A stretch of 64,000 bases of DNA from Maratus speciosus. Taxonomy: Eukaryota > Arthropoda > Arachnida > Araneae > Salticidae. Shown here in pieces: positions 45,651 to 58,936 of the stretch. Made by a program: the position numbers and the translations under genes. The notes under the pieces are model-generated. The model was not told the origin of the DNA, searched no databases, and saw nothing but the letters and a program-made list of their open reading frames with translations. Numbering within the stretch: position 1 is the first letter of the stretch; every line of letters starts with the position of its first letter. The stretch covers positions 155,293,915 to 155,357,914 of the forward strand of contig OZ010791.1 of NCBI GenBank assembly GCA_963932465.1. The letters run 5' to 3'.

Positions 45651-47070
45651 GCAAGTCGAAAGGCAAAGGATTCCACGAAAAAATAAATAGATCCAAAAGT
45701 CACCACTAGGGTAATATATGGTTCTGTTTTTATTCTCAAAAGCTTTCGTCCCCCGTCTTGTTTAATCATGCTACTGTGGGATGGCAGAGATAAATGAACA
45801 TTGAATTTTATTTACGAGTACGACACGTAACACACCCAGTAGACATCACTTCGCAGGTACAATTTCCCAGATAAATTTTAAAAGACAGGAAATCTTGCCG
45901 GTAGGAATATTACTCTGCCCGTCGTTTCGGTTTTAGGTGGATAGGTCCAGAGCACTGTTCCGTGCTCTATTTATTTTATCTTTGCAAGACGTCCGCCGAG
46001 AATAAAGTCACACGCAATCCTGTCCAGCGTTACCGGACAATCCAACGCTGGAATAGCGAAGAAAACGAATTGCTTTCAGTGAGACGAATGATGAATCCCC
46101 AGTGAGGCATCAGTCACATTTGTATTTATATGTAATCCTTTTTTAAGTGGTCTGGAATGGTTCTTGTGGTCCTTGAAACATTCGAGAATTGTTCGGCTCG
46201 TATACGTCTGATATAACGTCGAATACAAGAATGTGGACAAAATTACGACCTTTATAACGTCAAATGAAATACTCTGAATTAGAATGGATAGCTAGTTTGA
46301 GAAGTGTTATAGATTTTTATGACATACTTACTGCAGCGGCTTTTCTCGGACTGGTAGAGGGATTAATGTTTTTTTTTTAAGAACTCTAGTATCTGTTCGT
46401 TAATTAGAAAATGAAGACAATTAATCACACTACAAAATTTGGCTTCATTCTTGAAATTTAATCGCACTACGTAACACGCGTGATACTATCAGTTTAAGGA
46501 TGGACACCTACATCATTTTGTTCAGATGCTTGAATAAATGCAATTGATATTATGCATTTGATAGCATAAAGACATCCCCTGAAAATAAGCTCTAGTGCGT
46601 CTTTTGGAGCAAAAATTACTATAAGACCAGGTCTTATTTTCGTGGAAACATGGTACATGTTGCCGCTAGAAGCGCCAAAGAGCTATTGCCAGGGACCAGT
46701 ACATATTAATTAAAATACATTACATTAAAAACAAATTTTTGAAACATATCGCAGTAGTCTCTTTTGTAATTTTGAAAAATCAGACGAAGAATAAATAAAT
46801 CGAATTTCAATAATATATTTCAATAATATATTTCAATCCTTTTATGATAACGTTTTATCATAACATTAACATTTTTGCCGTTTTGTATTTAAGAAAATTT
46901 ATTCTTGATGGTGGTTTTAAAGAAGAAACCGAAACGTCGAGTATAATTTCTATTTTTATTTTGCGATTTTAATTTTTAAATATGTGTTTAAAATCTCGGA
47001 ATAAAATATACGTTGGTTAGCAACCTTTGTTTTATTTTCACATTTATATACAACGTAAAGTCCGTCTTTA
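45651..47070. other. Spacer with a short MITE
   Basis: 46577-46655 is a small foldback: 'ctgaaaataagctctagtgc' opens it and 'ggtcttattttcgtgg' closes it, a pattern I know from widespread animal MITEs. 45700-46100 is less AT-rich, but I recognise no gene in it. Confidence 0.45.
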
Positions 47071-49732
47071 TTGCCGAAACGTCAGTGAAGGCTTACTGTG
47101 GAGACACGAAAAGTTTTGATTTCCGTTTGTCTGTCTGTCCGTCTGTCTGTCTGTCTGTCTGTCTGTTCCGCGATAACTGCCGCAAAAAGCACCCGATCAG
47201 CTTAAAATTAATTGGGCATATTCGTGAGATACCCGGACGTAGCTGTATAGTTTTTGGTTAAATTTGGTTCATTCGTTCGGAAAATATGGAAGATTTTATT
47301 TTTCTTTATAATGCTGTTCTACGGCAAGTCAGACGATTTTCAAATTTCGATTAGTTGAAAGAAAATGGCACGTTTGATTAATGGATTTAAATGTCAAATT
47401 ATGGATACTAAAATTCCAAATAAGGGTTTTAAATTATTCCTATTATATTGAAGTTTTATCAATATATCTATCAGATTTTTTTATTTACGTGTATAATGTT
47501 TTGAGGACATTTATACATGTATTCCAATAATATAAAGAATTTTTAAATTAATTTTCTTGTTTTACATGATACATATTTCTTTTTTTTTCCTTTTCTTCGT
47601 TGCCTAGCGACTGTTATTCGCAGCCTATCATTGCGTCAAATATGAATGAAGTTAGTAAATTACGTTAATTTTGTTGCAGGTACTATTAAAAGGCTATCAC
47701 AAAAAATATTTTATCGCGCCAAATCGATGCAATTTATGCAATTAACAGTGGACACGATAATGAATTATTTTCCAGTAGATTTATAGATCTCCAGATATGC
47801 ATATTTTGGGGGGGGGGGGGGGCTTTTAATACGTTATTGCTATCGCATGGATTAGGATGTTTAAACTAATGTTTAACAATGCTGAAAAAAAAGTACAGTT
47901 AAAGGCATGTAAATCCTTTTTGACACTTTCCAACATGGATGAAAAGTATTTATGACTTCAGTTTTTCTATCTGTCGCCTGCCGTGTTTCTCTACGTGCTC
48001 TAACTCGCGTAAATATAGTCGGGATTACATGTAATTGATATATGTTATCGAGGTTTGCCAAAGTATGTTTGGTATTAAAAATGAAGAGTGTAGCATTCAT
48101 AGCTTAATTACAAGGGCACTCAAAACTATTCCGTAACATTATAGTCTTTGGGAAAAATCGTCTGCGGTGTATTTTAATAATGTTACACAATTTTAAACGT
48201 AATGAAATTTATATACTTTATTAAGGTGCACGAGAACCTGGTTACTATAAAATATGTTATGTGTAGCACTTACAGCATGCGTACAGGGAACTCAAAAGTA
48301 TTCATAATATTACAATCTTTGAAGAAAATCTTTTTGTGACATTTTTAAATGATGTTACTCTGTTACAAAATAATAAAATTGATATGTATTTTTGAAACAT
48401 TTTTGTAGTATATGGGGTGCAAAGGATATGTTTTTTTCAGGGTCACACAAAAGTGGTCAATTAAAATGTGGTCTACGGGGGAAAAAAAAACTCTTCACAG
48501 CTTATTTTAACACATTAGCGACGGGAAACGAGAATTCTCGTTTTTATTCAGAATACATCATTGGCTAAGGGAGTGACTTCTACCTTACAGAAAAGACATT
48601 TATATTGTGTTGTCCATATTTTTTATAGATTGTAAGACATTATATATTACATCCGTACATTGAAAGATATTTACTGCTGCATAAACATGAAAAACATATC
48701 CCAGAAACCAATTTCCGAGACACTTTTAGAAGAGGGAGGAGCTTCTACTGTTATTAAACCCAGATTTAATTAAATTGCCTGTCGTCAGTGTGTTAATTGT
48801 GTTGCACTAATTCAAACATTATGAAATTAAATTACATTACTGTGGTTGACTACAAGAAGCTTGAATATGATTTGTATCGTATTTATCGTTCATTTATAGG
48901 GTCACATAAAAAATTTCGGATACAGTTCTGGTCTATTAGGGATGTTTGTTGAAGAGCATTTTCGATTATGGTGTGCGTTTTAACGTTAAGTAAATTTGTG
49001 CTTAATAAGTAGTGCTTAAATATTGTATAGACCATGTACAGGGATACACAAATGAATTCGTAAGTATAAATGAAAATGAGCGCAAATTGCTTCAGTGTGA
49101 TTTTTTTTTTTTTTTTTTGAGTTATGTATTTCCCAGCCCAATTATATTTAGTATACTAACAAATGTTTGCAGAATTTAAATAGAACCATATACATGACTC
49201 CGCAGAAACTGGATATATGGTGCACACTATGCATACTAATCCCCGGAAATGTGATATGAGCAGTTTTAAGAGGGTTTTTTGTCTGCATTAAATTTAAATG
49301 TTATAGACGATGCGTAAAAATCTTCACGTAATATACAGGGCTGTAGAAAAGAATTCATGTACGTTTCCGTCTATTGGTAGAATTTACTAAAGGACATTAA
49401 CACAATTAATTGATAATTACAAATGTAAATTAAATTACACTACGAAGGGGTTCAGGGGGGCAGAGCCCCCCTGAAGAAATCTACTTTATTATCTAAAAAT
49501 TACTAGAATAAGTAGCTCATGAGATTTTCAGAATACCATTACATAACAAGGGGTTTAATTTAACGTTTCTAATGTCAGAAACCTTCGAAATATTTTTTCG
49601 TTTTATAAATGTTTATGTAATTTCAAAACTTTAAATTTCGTTTTTTGTAGAAAGATTAATATTACTCAAAGGGTGCTAAACACAATGAATTGTAGAGCTG
49701 ACGTTGAGGCTCCTGATCTGCAGATTTACTAG
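47071..49732 (+). mobile_element. Helentron-like unit 1
   Basis: The 5' block (about 47071-47640) begins 'ttgccgaaacgtcagtgaag', carries a (GTCT)n run and 'ccgcgataactgccgcaaaa', and ends 'gttgcctagc'. The 3' block (about 49440-49732) begins with the hairpin 'ttcaggggggcagagccccc' plus 'ctgaa' and ends 'ATCTGCAGAT' then 'ttaCTAG|T'. A hairpin or palindrome followed by CTAG before T fits a Helitron/helentron 3' end. Both blocks recur in unit 2. No Rep/helicase gene is present. The link between 5' and 3' blocks is inferred from their shared order. Confidence 0.55.
48110..49350. repeat. Degenerate tandem repeats inside helentron-like unit 1
   Basis: Variants of 'acaggga(a)ctcaaaagtatt' or 'agggtcacacaaaa' recur near 48113, 48287, 48438, 48898, 49038 and 49339, some followed by 'cataatattacaatctttg' or 'ttgggaaaaatcgtctg'. 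Spacing is irregular (about 130-460 bp), consistent with an old minisatellite. Confidence 0.45.
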
Positions 49733-49827
49733 TAATAGGAAAATTTTAGTTAAATATTCTTGGTGCCGTTTGTCAGTTTTGGAATTAAAATTAGGTGCCC
49801 TTTTATAGGACACCGCGCCGGAAAGGG
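49733..49827 (+). mobile_element. Truncated CCCTTTCCGGCG MITE
   Basis: Right half of the MITE at 5791-6000 ('gtgccgtttgtcagttttgg', 'caccgcgccggaaaggg'), ending at TTAA 49828-49831. It starts exactly where helentron-like unit 1 ends. Confidence 0.65.
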
Positions 49828-49831
49828 TTAA

Positions 49832-51602
49832 TTGCCGAAAAGTCAGTGAAGGCTTACTGTGGAGACACGAAAAGTTTTGGTTTCTGTTAGTCTGTCTGTC
49901 TGTTAGTCTGTCTGTCTGTTCCGCGATAACTGCCGCAAAAAGCATCCGATCGGCTTGAAATTCACTGGGCATATTGATGAGGTAGCCGGACTTAGCTGTA
50001 TAGTTTTTGGTTAAATTTGGTTCATTCGTTCGGGAAATATGGAACATTTTATTTTGCTCTATAATGCTTTTCAATGGCAAGTCAGACGATTTTCAGATTT
50101 TCATTTGTTGAAAGAAATGGCTCATATGAAAAATGGATTTAAATGGTAAATTTTTGATGCTGAAATTTTTAAATAACATTATTAAATTATTCCAATAAAT
50201 TATGTCAATATATTTGCGAGATTTTTTTAATTAGGTTTATAATATTGGGGGGAATTTTATGCATGTTTTGCAATAATATAAAGGGTTTTGTTTTATCAAT
50301 TTGACATAATGCATATTTCATTTTTTTCCTTTTCTTTCTCTGTTGCCTAGCAACATATTTGGTCCTAATAATATTAGTATAATTGCGTGTATAATGCTTG
50401 AGTAAAGCCAACGTCAAAACAGATGAATTAATGCATTTGTATCTTTGCATATAGAAGGTTTTTAGCCCAGAAATAAAAATAGGCAATATTTCTTTTATTT
50501 TATTTATTTTATTGAAATATTTTGCTTAAAAATACAAAAGTTCATTATTTTCATAGAGAATAACGTAACATTTTCCCATAACATTTACCAATATTTCTTT
50601 AATTTTTGCCAAGAAAATCAAAACCCGGAATAATATTTCCTTTTAAACAATTTTCAATTGAAATTTTTTGTCGTGAAACAGGAAAATGAAAAATAAAATT
50701 AAGAATAGAAAAATTAATATGGCGGCATATTGGAAATAAAAAGAAAACTCTCGAGTATTTCTTAATGTAACAAGATGAAAAGTTTTGAGTAAGTACGCAT
50801 AGCAGGTGAATTAGACGTCATTTATCGAAAACAAAGAGGCTGGAATAAAAAGATCTTGGGTAAAATAAGATTAACTATTATTCACGGAGGAAAGAAATAG
50901 ATGGAGATGCAGTATGCCGTAAAAACACTATGCAATACGATGTGCGTTATCGCTCAGATTTAAATGCCCTCATTCGGCCCAAACAAAACAAGCACGTGGA
51001 ACAGGAACCAAATTCTATGACTTCATCCGTTTTTTTTTTTTTTTTTTTTTTTTTTGTTTTTTGTTTTTTGTTTTTAGCACGTCGTTGTGTTGTGCCGAAT
51101 GTAGCTGATTTTAGGGTTACATTTTTGGCGTCACTTCAAGATTTATTGTCTGTGTTCGGTTAACATGAATATTTTATTTAAAATTTAAATTTTATTAATT
51201 TATAAAAAAAAAACTTATGCTTATCCTTATAAATCACAGCGTAAAAAAAATTTAAGATATACTATAACCATCCGCACAATCAATAAAAAAATACGAATGT
51301 AAATTTAAATAGACTACGGGGGGTTCAGGGGGGCGGAGTCCCCCCTGAAAAAATGCAATTTCTGATTTAAAAAGTTACCAGAATAAGTAGCTCATCAGAA
51401 TTTCAGAACATCAATGTACAACCACTTGTTTAACACTTTTAATTTCTGAAACTTTACGAAGTATCTTGTATGCTCATAAATATTTATGTAATTTGAAAAC
51501 TTTAAAAAGCGATTTGTAGGAAGTTGAATATTATGCAATGAGTGTTAAAAAACAATGACTTGCAAAGATGACGTTGAGGCTCCTGATCTGCAGATTTACT
51601 AG
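49832..51602 (+). mobile_element. Helentron-like unit 2
   Basis: The 5' block (49832-50370) matches 47071-47640 and the 3' block (51308-51602) matches 49440-49732, with hairpin 51324-51349 and terminus 'ATCTGCAGAT', then CTAG 51599-51602 followed by T. The middle differs from unit 1 and is shorter; 50925-51165 has a less AT-rich stretch split by a T-run. No Rep/helicase. Confidence 0.55.
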
Positions 51603-52898
51603 TTTATTATGTTTATCAAACTAGTAAAATATTTCACATCTCAAGAAAGATACGAAGTAATTATAGCTCTTGAAATCCACATACAATAAAAGCAATAAAA
51701 ATAATTAAAAAGATATTAAATAGCAATTATAATTTGAAATTAATCACTTGTAATTCTAATTTCTTTTTAAAAAGTATTTATCACTTTTTAATTAGGAATG
51801 TGTGTTTATCCCTTCTCAAATTATTAATTAATGTTTAATTTTAAACAAGTTATGAAAAAACATTTAAAATGTATTTTACAACAAAAAATTATTTAATGAG
51901 TTGCGTGAATGATACTGTTTCTAGATAAACGATTTCTTTTAATTATTCTCCATGTTACATTAAATCATCTGAAAGTGAAAAAACTTTTTTTTTTTTTTTT
52001 TGAAAAATGATTTAAAATGCGATGCTTCTTGAGTAAATTTAAATCCTTACTGAAAAAAAGTATAATTTTATAAATGGAAAAAGAGATAGTAATTAAGTTC
52101 TGCTATAATATCTTAATTAGTTAACACACCAGGTTCGACATCGAGTGAAAGATCATTTTACCTAAAGGTCATAGCAATGATAATCAATGTATTCCTGCTC
52201 TTTTTTTTAAGGGGAAAAAAATTGTTTTTTTATTTCTTTCAAAAAAGTATAGGACTTAAAACTTTTTTTTAGTAACTATATTCCTTGATACATCGGAAGT
52301 GTTTTTCCTTTTAATGTATGGCTTTATGTATGTCACCACCTAAATTGGTAATTTTCATAATTTTCTCCAAGATGTGAAATTAATTTCTTATTGTTAGTAT
52401 ATTTTTGAGAATGTCCTTCCTGTATTTTTACGGAAGGCACACATAAATATAAAAGCTCTAAATTGGAATAATGCAGGCGGAATATTTAAAAATAAACAAA
52501 AAAAACCAAGAAAACACATTTTTAGTGCCAGAAATCCATAACATTGAAAGTATCATAATTCGTCAAGTTTTGGTTGTGCAATAATGATATTTTTATTGTT
52601 TTACATGTTAAAGCATGGAGTAAGTTTAAAACTCAGGCACCGTACTGAAATTTAAATCTGGTAAATTTTACAAAAATTGCTATTATAATGCAAATGGGTT
52701 TTGATATGATGAAGATTAACATTTGAAACATTTTGCAGTTTATACCTTTAAAATTAACGGTTTAAGAATATAAGAAACGATAAGAGAGAATACATTACAT
52801 ATGAACTTACAAATATATACAGATCCTATATATAACCATACTATAAATGAACCCTACATATATTGGAAGTCTGATTTAATATTATATATATATATATA
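51603..52898. other. Unassigned AT-rich spacer
   Basis: No gene or clear repeat seen. Confidence 0.4.
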
Positions 52899-55732
52899 TG
52901 GGAACGTCCACTGTTACTCTTGTGACCACCAGAGCAAATTTCCATATATATTTCCAATTATTTTATTACAAAATATATTTAAGATAAATTTGATACTACT
53001 TCTTAAAAATACATGCACTCTACTTTCATAAACCATATACAATTTGTAACAAAAAGCATTTTACTTGGCTAGATAATAAATGAAAATTTTGTTACTCTTG
53101 TGACCACAAAAAAAATGCAATTTTCAAAACTTGTGTTTGACGCAGAAATTCTGTGAATTACATGAGACTATAGAAATAAAATTTACAAAATATAGCAGAG
53201 TAATTATATTTTTTTAAAAAGCATTAATCATTGAACTCATCTGATAACACATGAATTAGTTACATTTGATTTTGCAAAATGCTATGTGTTACTCTTGTGA
53301 CATTTTGTCCATAATGTAATTTTAGCAAAAATTCAGTTTAAATACTAAACAAAATAATTAAAATAAGTTAAAAAAATATTTTCCATACAGAAAAACTTTT
53401 AATGATGCTTTAATTTTAAAATAACATAAAATAATGAAAAAAATTCTAAAATTAACAAACACTATAACCACATAGCAACCTCTTAGTTTCTGCTACTTAA
53501 CAGAATAAGTCATTGTCTTCATTATCAATAATATCACTTGCAACTTCTCCTATATCATGATTTACTTAATGAAACACAAATTCGTTGTACGAATCATGTT
53601 AATGTAAGGTTTGTAGTGGATAGTGTCATTTTTCATGGTTTTAACAAATTTTATTTGTCGAATGCCTTTCGTTGTTGGTATTTTCTCTCAAAGTAATGAA
53701 ACTTTATTGTTTTATTTCTTTTGACAAAATAAGCAGTATATCTTAGATTGCTTTTTTAGCACGTACTTCATTCCATATATATCATTATACAACAACACAA
53801 AATAAATCTACAGCATCTATACCAAGAGTATTTAAAAAAAAATATGTCTAATTAAGTTAATTGAGAAAGGAGTCTGATTCATTGCAGGCATATTTGCATA
53901 GCTATATTTTTGTTTAAATTGGAAAGCACAACCATCATATAAAAAGTAAAACAGGTACATTTTAGGAAAATACAAATACTCTTAAAACTGCAATGTTGAA
54001 ATTTTATAATACGAAAGCATTTACAAAATATTGATTATGAGTTAGTTAAATTGTCTAAAATAATAGCATAAGATTTTACTTTATTGGGATCATACTAAAT
54101 ATAAAGCTGAAAATACAGTCGCTTATGGATTTGACCAGTATTTCATACCAAAATTTCGTCTTAGCATGAAAATAAAACAGTTTCCAGAAAATCCACTAGC
54201 ATAACTATTCTTTGAGAAATGGTTATTTTTTTTTTTTTTTTTGGAATTATGAAAATAATCCCTTGTACAAGTTTTAATGAATGTGTGCCACAGAAATGGA
54301 TTTAGTTGCTTTCGAAAATTTTTAAACTATCAGAAATGGTTTCTTTAACTGTTACTTTTTCAAAACGTTTGTAAACGTTTTCAAAAAGTAACAGCATTGA
54401 GAAGATGTGGATAAACGTTTTGTCAATAGCAAAACGTCTATCAACGTTTTGCTATTCACAATAACTTATAAGAAGTTCTGTATTACGGACTTCCGTTTCA
54501 AATAATTCTTCGATGTTATCTCTGCAAATTAGACATTCTGAATTCCTAAATTCTAATTATCATGTATCTCGACAGACAAAGTCATCAAATCCATCACAGG
54601 AATATTTAATGCAGGAAATACACCAGTTACTACATTTTGAATTGCTTGAATGTTTTTGTGACAGCAACACATGGAGATATTCTGATGTGTCATTTTCTAT
54701 TGTTTTATTAAACTAGGCTTTAAAGCTGCAAAGGAATCTCCAATTTTTCAATTTAGGAAAGCTTCTTTAAACAAAAAACGTATTGTCTTACTAAATGTCC
54801 CCTAGAATGGATTAAATTATGTGAGCTTTTTCACGTCATAGATTCGTAGATTTAGCTGATATCGTAGATTTAGCTGAAGAATGGCCTCTTCTTAAATCTT
54901 CATCAACATAAATTTCTCCAAAGTTGTGGAGTTAGATTTTTTCCGTTACAGTATCTGAGGTTAGCTAGTTCTCTACTTTTTCCTTTTCTTAATATTTCCA
55001 TTTTCTTGCTGAAGCTTTTGCTGGTTCTAAGACTTTTCTTCCCCTTATCATAATATGTTTTGATTCTTTCTACAACAACATAATCAATTTCATTCTTATT
55101 TTTTCTCTACAATTTTTGGCGCTTAGCAGAATTTTTCCTGCTCTTTAAAACAACGTCGTGTATAAGAAGCAATATTAAAATCTTTCCTTTAAAATATACT
55201 ATCAGAATCCTTTCCATAAGAGTTACTATAAGAACCTCTGTAGGTTATACAGCAGAATTTAGTAAACGAAGCTTTACAAAGCCTATAAAATATCTAACCA
55301 AAGACCATGTCCTTCAAACCAAAAGAAAGCACACAAAAATGACACGAGTTGAGTTGTTTTATTATATCTTTAATTACTTGTCATGATTATTTTATATCTT
55401 AAGTAATACGAAAAAGGAATAAAAATAAATCCACCCATTAAAAAACACCAATAAAGATGATTTACCTTCCTTAAAATTTACAAAATAACCTTAGTTATAG
55501 CTAAAACTATTTCAAGAACTGCTCTAATAACAGAGAAAAAACAACAAAATTTTAAGCATTCTGTTTGTTTTGGTTGTAACGCAGTTTTATATCAAACTAT
55601 CGACAAAAGTATTATGTGTTACTCTTGTGACAACTCCCCAGAGCCTATTCCATAGCATAAACAAGATATATAATCTAAAATATGTCTTATACTTCGAAAT
55701 CAGAGAATTAGAAGTTTTGGGTAAAAATTGTA

Positions 55733-55768
<36 letters not shown>

Positions 55769-56168
55769 AAAACTTTTGTATGTTTTCCGTTACTCTTGTG
55801 ACATTTAAGTATTAACGCTTAAATACAGCCAAAAATATATTAAAGACATTATCTAAAAGATTTTATCTATGTAGATGATAAAGATATGATAATAGTTTGT
55901 TGATTTAAACGCATAGTAATTTTATTGAATTCTAAAAAGTAAAAAAAAAATCATACATTTCAATAAGTTGTATTTTAAGCTCAAATGTAAATAGAGTTTT
56001 ATACTGTTAGTATCCAGCTCATATTCAGTAAACACTTGTTCTTTTGAAATTAAAACTTACAAATTCATATACTTCAACTCCTTAGCTTTAAATTGATGTA
56101 TCATACTTATATTTACGTTTTTAAAAAAATTTCAGCAAATTTTATTTTCTGTCGTGGTGGACGTTCCC
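52899..56168. mobile_element. TIR-bounded 3.3-kb segment with repeated 14-bp motif
   Basis: It begins 'TGGGAACGTCCAC', and the inverse 'GTGGACGTTCCCA' lies at 56156-56168. Both ends adjoin TA-rich runs. The motif GTTACTCTTGTGAC occurs exactly at 52913, 53091, 53288, 55618 and 55789, all on the plus strand, clustered near the two ends. Such sub-terminal repeats are often transposase-binding sites. No intact ORF is present; a minus-strand stretch near 54500-54720 gives scattered cysteines ('CSNWCISCIKYSCDG') that I cannot assign. Confidence 0.5.
54344..54460. repeat. Two adjacent hairpins sharing AAACGTTTT
   Basis: The first pairs 'gttactttttcaaaacgttt' with 'aaacgttttcaaaaagtaac' around a 2-base loop, one mismatch per arm. 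The second pairs 'caatagcaaaacgt' with 'aacgttttgctattc'. Both lie in the middle of the TIR-bounded segment. Confidence 0.8.
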
Positions 56169-57278
56169 ACACACACATATATATATGCTTTACTCAGAGA
56201 TGTGCATCCTCATTATGTTTTGTATACAGTATACTTTTATGGGTTAGAAATTGATATATTTGCCTCTACAGGGTGTCCCTATAATGAATAATCTTCATGT
56301 TTTCCACGAGTTTCGCGATATTGTTATTGGGACAGCATAGTTGAAGAATTCACGATTAGTGTTAAATCATATTAAAGTCATCAAGTATATTTCACGACTG
56401 AAAGTGCCGCAGGTGTTGTTCAATATAAATAAGCACAGGATGATTACAAACTTTGAGAATTCTATTTTTACACTTTTAAATATGTACAAACTATTTACAG
56501 CGAAACATTTGGATAATATTTGTTAAATACATATATATTCCTCGCTGGGAATCCAAGATAATTAATTTATAAAATCATTTTATTTTCTTTGTTCCTTCTA
56601 GAACTCATGATTCCAAAAACAATTAATATTTTAGCAACTATTTTCTTCTATAAGAAGCCAGAATAAAAATTAGCGTTTTCATGCTCGAGATAAATTTCAT
56701 TTTTTAAAAATGAAAACATCATTTCTTCTATTAGAAGACCAAGAGAAATAATGCAGTTTACTTACTGCGTTCAATTTTTTACATTACTACTAAACTAAAA
56801 AGAACAAGAAATTTTTTTTATATTAATTCTTTAGTCAGACCACGTAATCTGGCGCCTGCCGTCTGGTCGAGAGAGGAAGGGGTTTGCGAAATATTCCACA
56901 AACTCCCCCCCCCGCCCCCCCCGATGAACAAGGGTTCATCAAAATGGGGATTCAAAATAACTAAAGTAGAAATAAAATTATTCTAAAAGATCATGAATTA
57001 CAATATACATAAATACAATACAAATCAAAATATATACTTACATACTGGACTTCAATAAAATAATAAAACAATTTAAAAAATTTTGTTGACAGGTTTCTGC
57101 TACTAAAAATAAAAAGAACAATTTAAATCTATAAAAAATTTTCTAGAATATTCAATACAAAAAATTAAACTAAAAATAGAAATATTAATAAACAAAAAGC
57201 AATAAAAAAAAAGTCAAATGAGAGATTTTTGAGCCTGTTAATAAAAAAATTCAAAGTTTTTTTTTTTTTTTTTTTTTT
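56169..57278. other. Unassigned AT-rich spacer downstream of a BEL pol end
   Basis: This would hold the 3' LTR of the older BEL/Pao element, but I cannot delimit one. 'tacagggtgtccctataatg' at about 56269 looks like a lone mariner-type end. A C-run lies near 56907-56920. Confidence 0.4.
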
Positions 57279-57334
57279 TCAGTTTGTCAGCTCTGAATTA
57301 TACAGTAAATTTATTGGTCTTTTAATAAATGAAT
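57279..57334 (-). pseudogene. pol: BEL/Pao pol (older copy), last codons
   Basis: On the minus strand this segment encodes 'SFIKRPINLLYNSELTN' and a stop, the usual BEL/Pao ending of the form 'KRP.. L'. It is the 3' end of the pol gene at 61293-64000, separated from it by a Tigger-like element inserted at a TA. The frame is continuous across the TA junction. Confidence 0.75.
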
Positions 57335-57453
57335 TACAGTAAACTCTGTCTAAGGCGGAATCGGTCGGGACTGAGAAAATTTTCCGTGGTAGACAATATT
57401 CCGGCTTATGCAAAAGAGCTCCACTTCCCCTCCAAAAAAATGTGCAAGTCGTA

Positions 57454-58934
57454 GGATAACTCCGGGAGAGTCGCCGCATACGGGATAGATGCCGCACCCC
57501 TTGTATTTCTTGTAATTATCGATAGATGATCGTTAAACGCACAGTATAGGTGCGCAATGAGATTATTTTAACCAGTGTATAGCGTGAATCCCATTTCGAT
57601 GTTTACTTGTAGAAGTACAATCCTTAATTTGACGTAAGTGCATGATTTCAATGTCCAAACTTTTAAACACGTCATGTTTAAATACTTTTTATACAGTAAT
57701 TACTAAATGCATGAAAGATTTAGAAGTCAAAACTAAGCGTAGCGTTTGTATAGAGTACTGTGTGTATGATTACGCCGTTCCCCTTAGCGATGGCAGGTAA
57801 CTGTGATGGCTGACGTCTGCACCATTCAAAATGGGATACATGCCGCACTACTATTCCGGTATATATGCCGCAGTTTCTTTTGTACGGGATGATTAAGTGT
57901 TATTAACTTTTCCTTTTCTTTTGCACAGACTAACCCTGTTAGTCATATTATCAAGTTTACTAAGCCAAAGGAGAAAAGGGGGGATATAAAAAGAAGAAGG
58001 GCAAGAAAGATGCAAGTCAAGATAATAATAATGAAAAATTGGATTACGCGTAACGCAGACGTTCTTTGCAAACTACTCCAAAAAGGAGGAAGTGTAATTG
58101 GCTCCGTTACATCATGTGCTTAAATGTAGTTACATAAAGACTGTACTTTTTCGACACTTTTTCTGTAGATTGAAGTCGATCTCTTAACCATTCGGGACCA
58201 TAGGTGCATATAAGCACCTTCATGAAGAGCTTACAAAATTTGTTTTTGACACCAGTAAAAAAGAAAAGTGATATTTGCTTTGTTTAATTAGAGCATTCTC
58301 AAGATTATTTAAGTAAAGGTAACTTCTTTTTAAAAAGTGGTACCAACCGAATAAAATTTGTATAAAAGTCACCGGTCCCGAAAAGGACAATTACAAATAA
58401 ATTTACAAATAAATTATGCAAGCACAATTTTACTTTTTCCCCCCTTTCTAATACATTGATATTACGTTGTTGCTGAAATAACAATTAAAATTTAATGTAA
58501 AAAAAAAATAAGTCGATAATTTTAATAGCGAAATTAGGCAACAATTATTAATTTGAATCTACTAATACGTTTCATTGTACTCATTTAGTTTCATTTTGTT
58601 ATTACATCCATAATTATAGTCCAGATAGATATGATTTTTTTTAATATTTTTATTTATAACTTCATTCTGATCTTATTACAAGCGCGGCCTACGCCTAACT
58701 ACTGCACAAGTGCGGCGTCTCAGCCTGAATGTACAGGTGACGCGCCGCAGTGTAATGTTTTAGAAAAAAATTGTTAAAAATTATTAATAATTTGTTTTAA
58801 ATTTTTTTGTCGCAGTACACGCGTGTACATTTAACATTAAATAGCACAGCATAATTTTTTTTTATTTTATGTCCACCATGGGACTTTATACACACATTCA
58901 AAAAAAATGTGCGGCATAAATCCCGGAATTACCC
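57454..58934. mobile_element. TA-flanked element nested in the Tigger-like element
   Basis: 1481 bp between TA 57452-57453 and TA 58935-58936. Ends are 'GGATAACTCCGGGA' and, reverse-complemented, 'GGGTAATTCCGGGA'. 'gatagatgccgcac', 'gatacatgccgcac' and 'atgccgc' recur near the left, and 'gtgcggcat' near the right, as sub-terminal repeats. No transposase recognised; a lysine-rich fragment near 57960-58040 is not diagnostic. Confidence 0.75.
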
Positions 58935-58936
58935 TA

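Noticed and set aside
55741..55764. Poly(T) as a retroposon tail on the minus strand
   Set aside because: No element body or target duplication was found beside it; homopolymers are common throughout.
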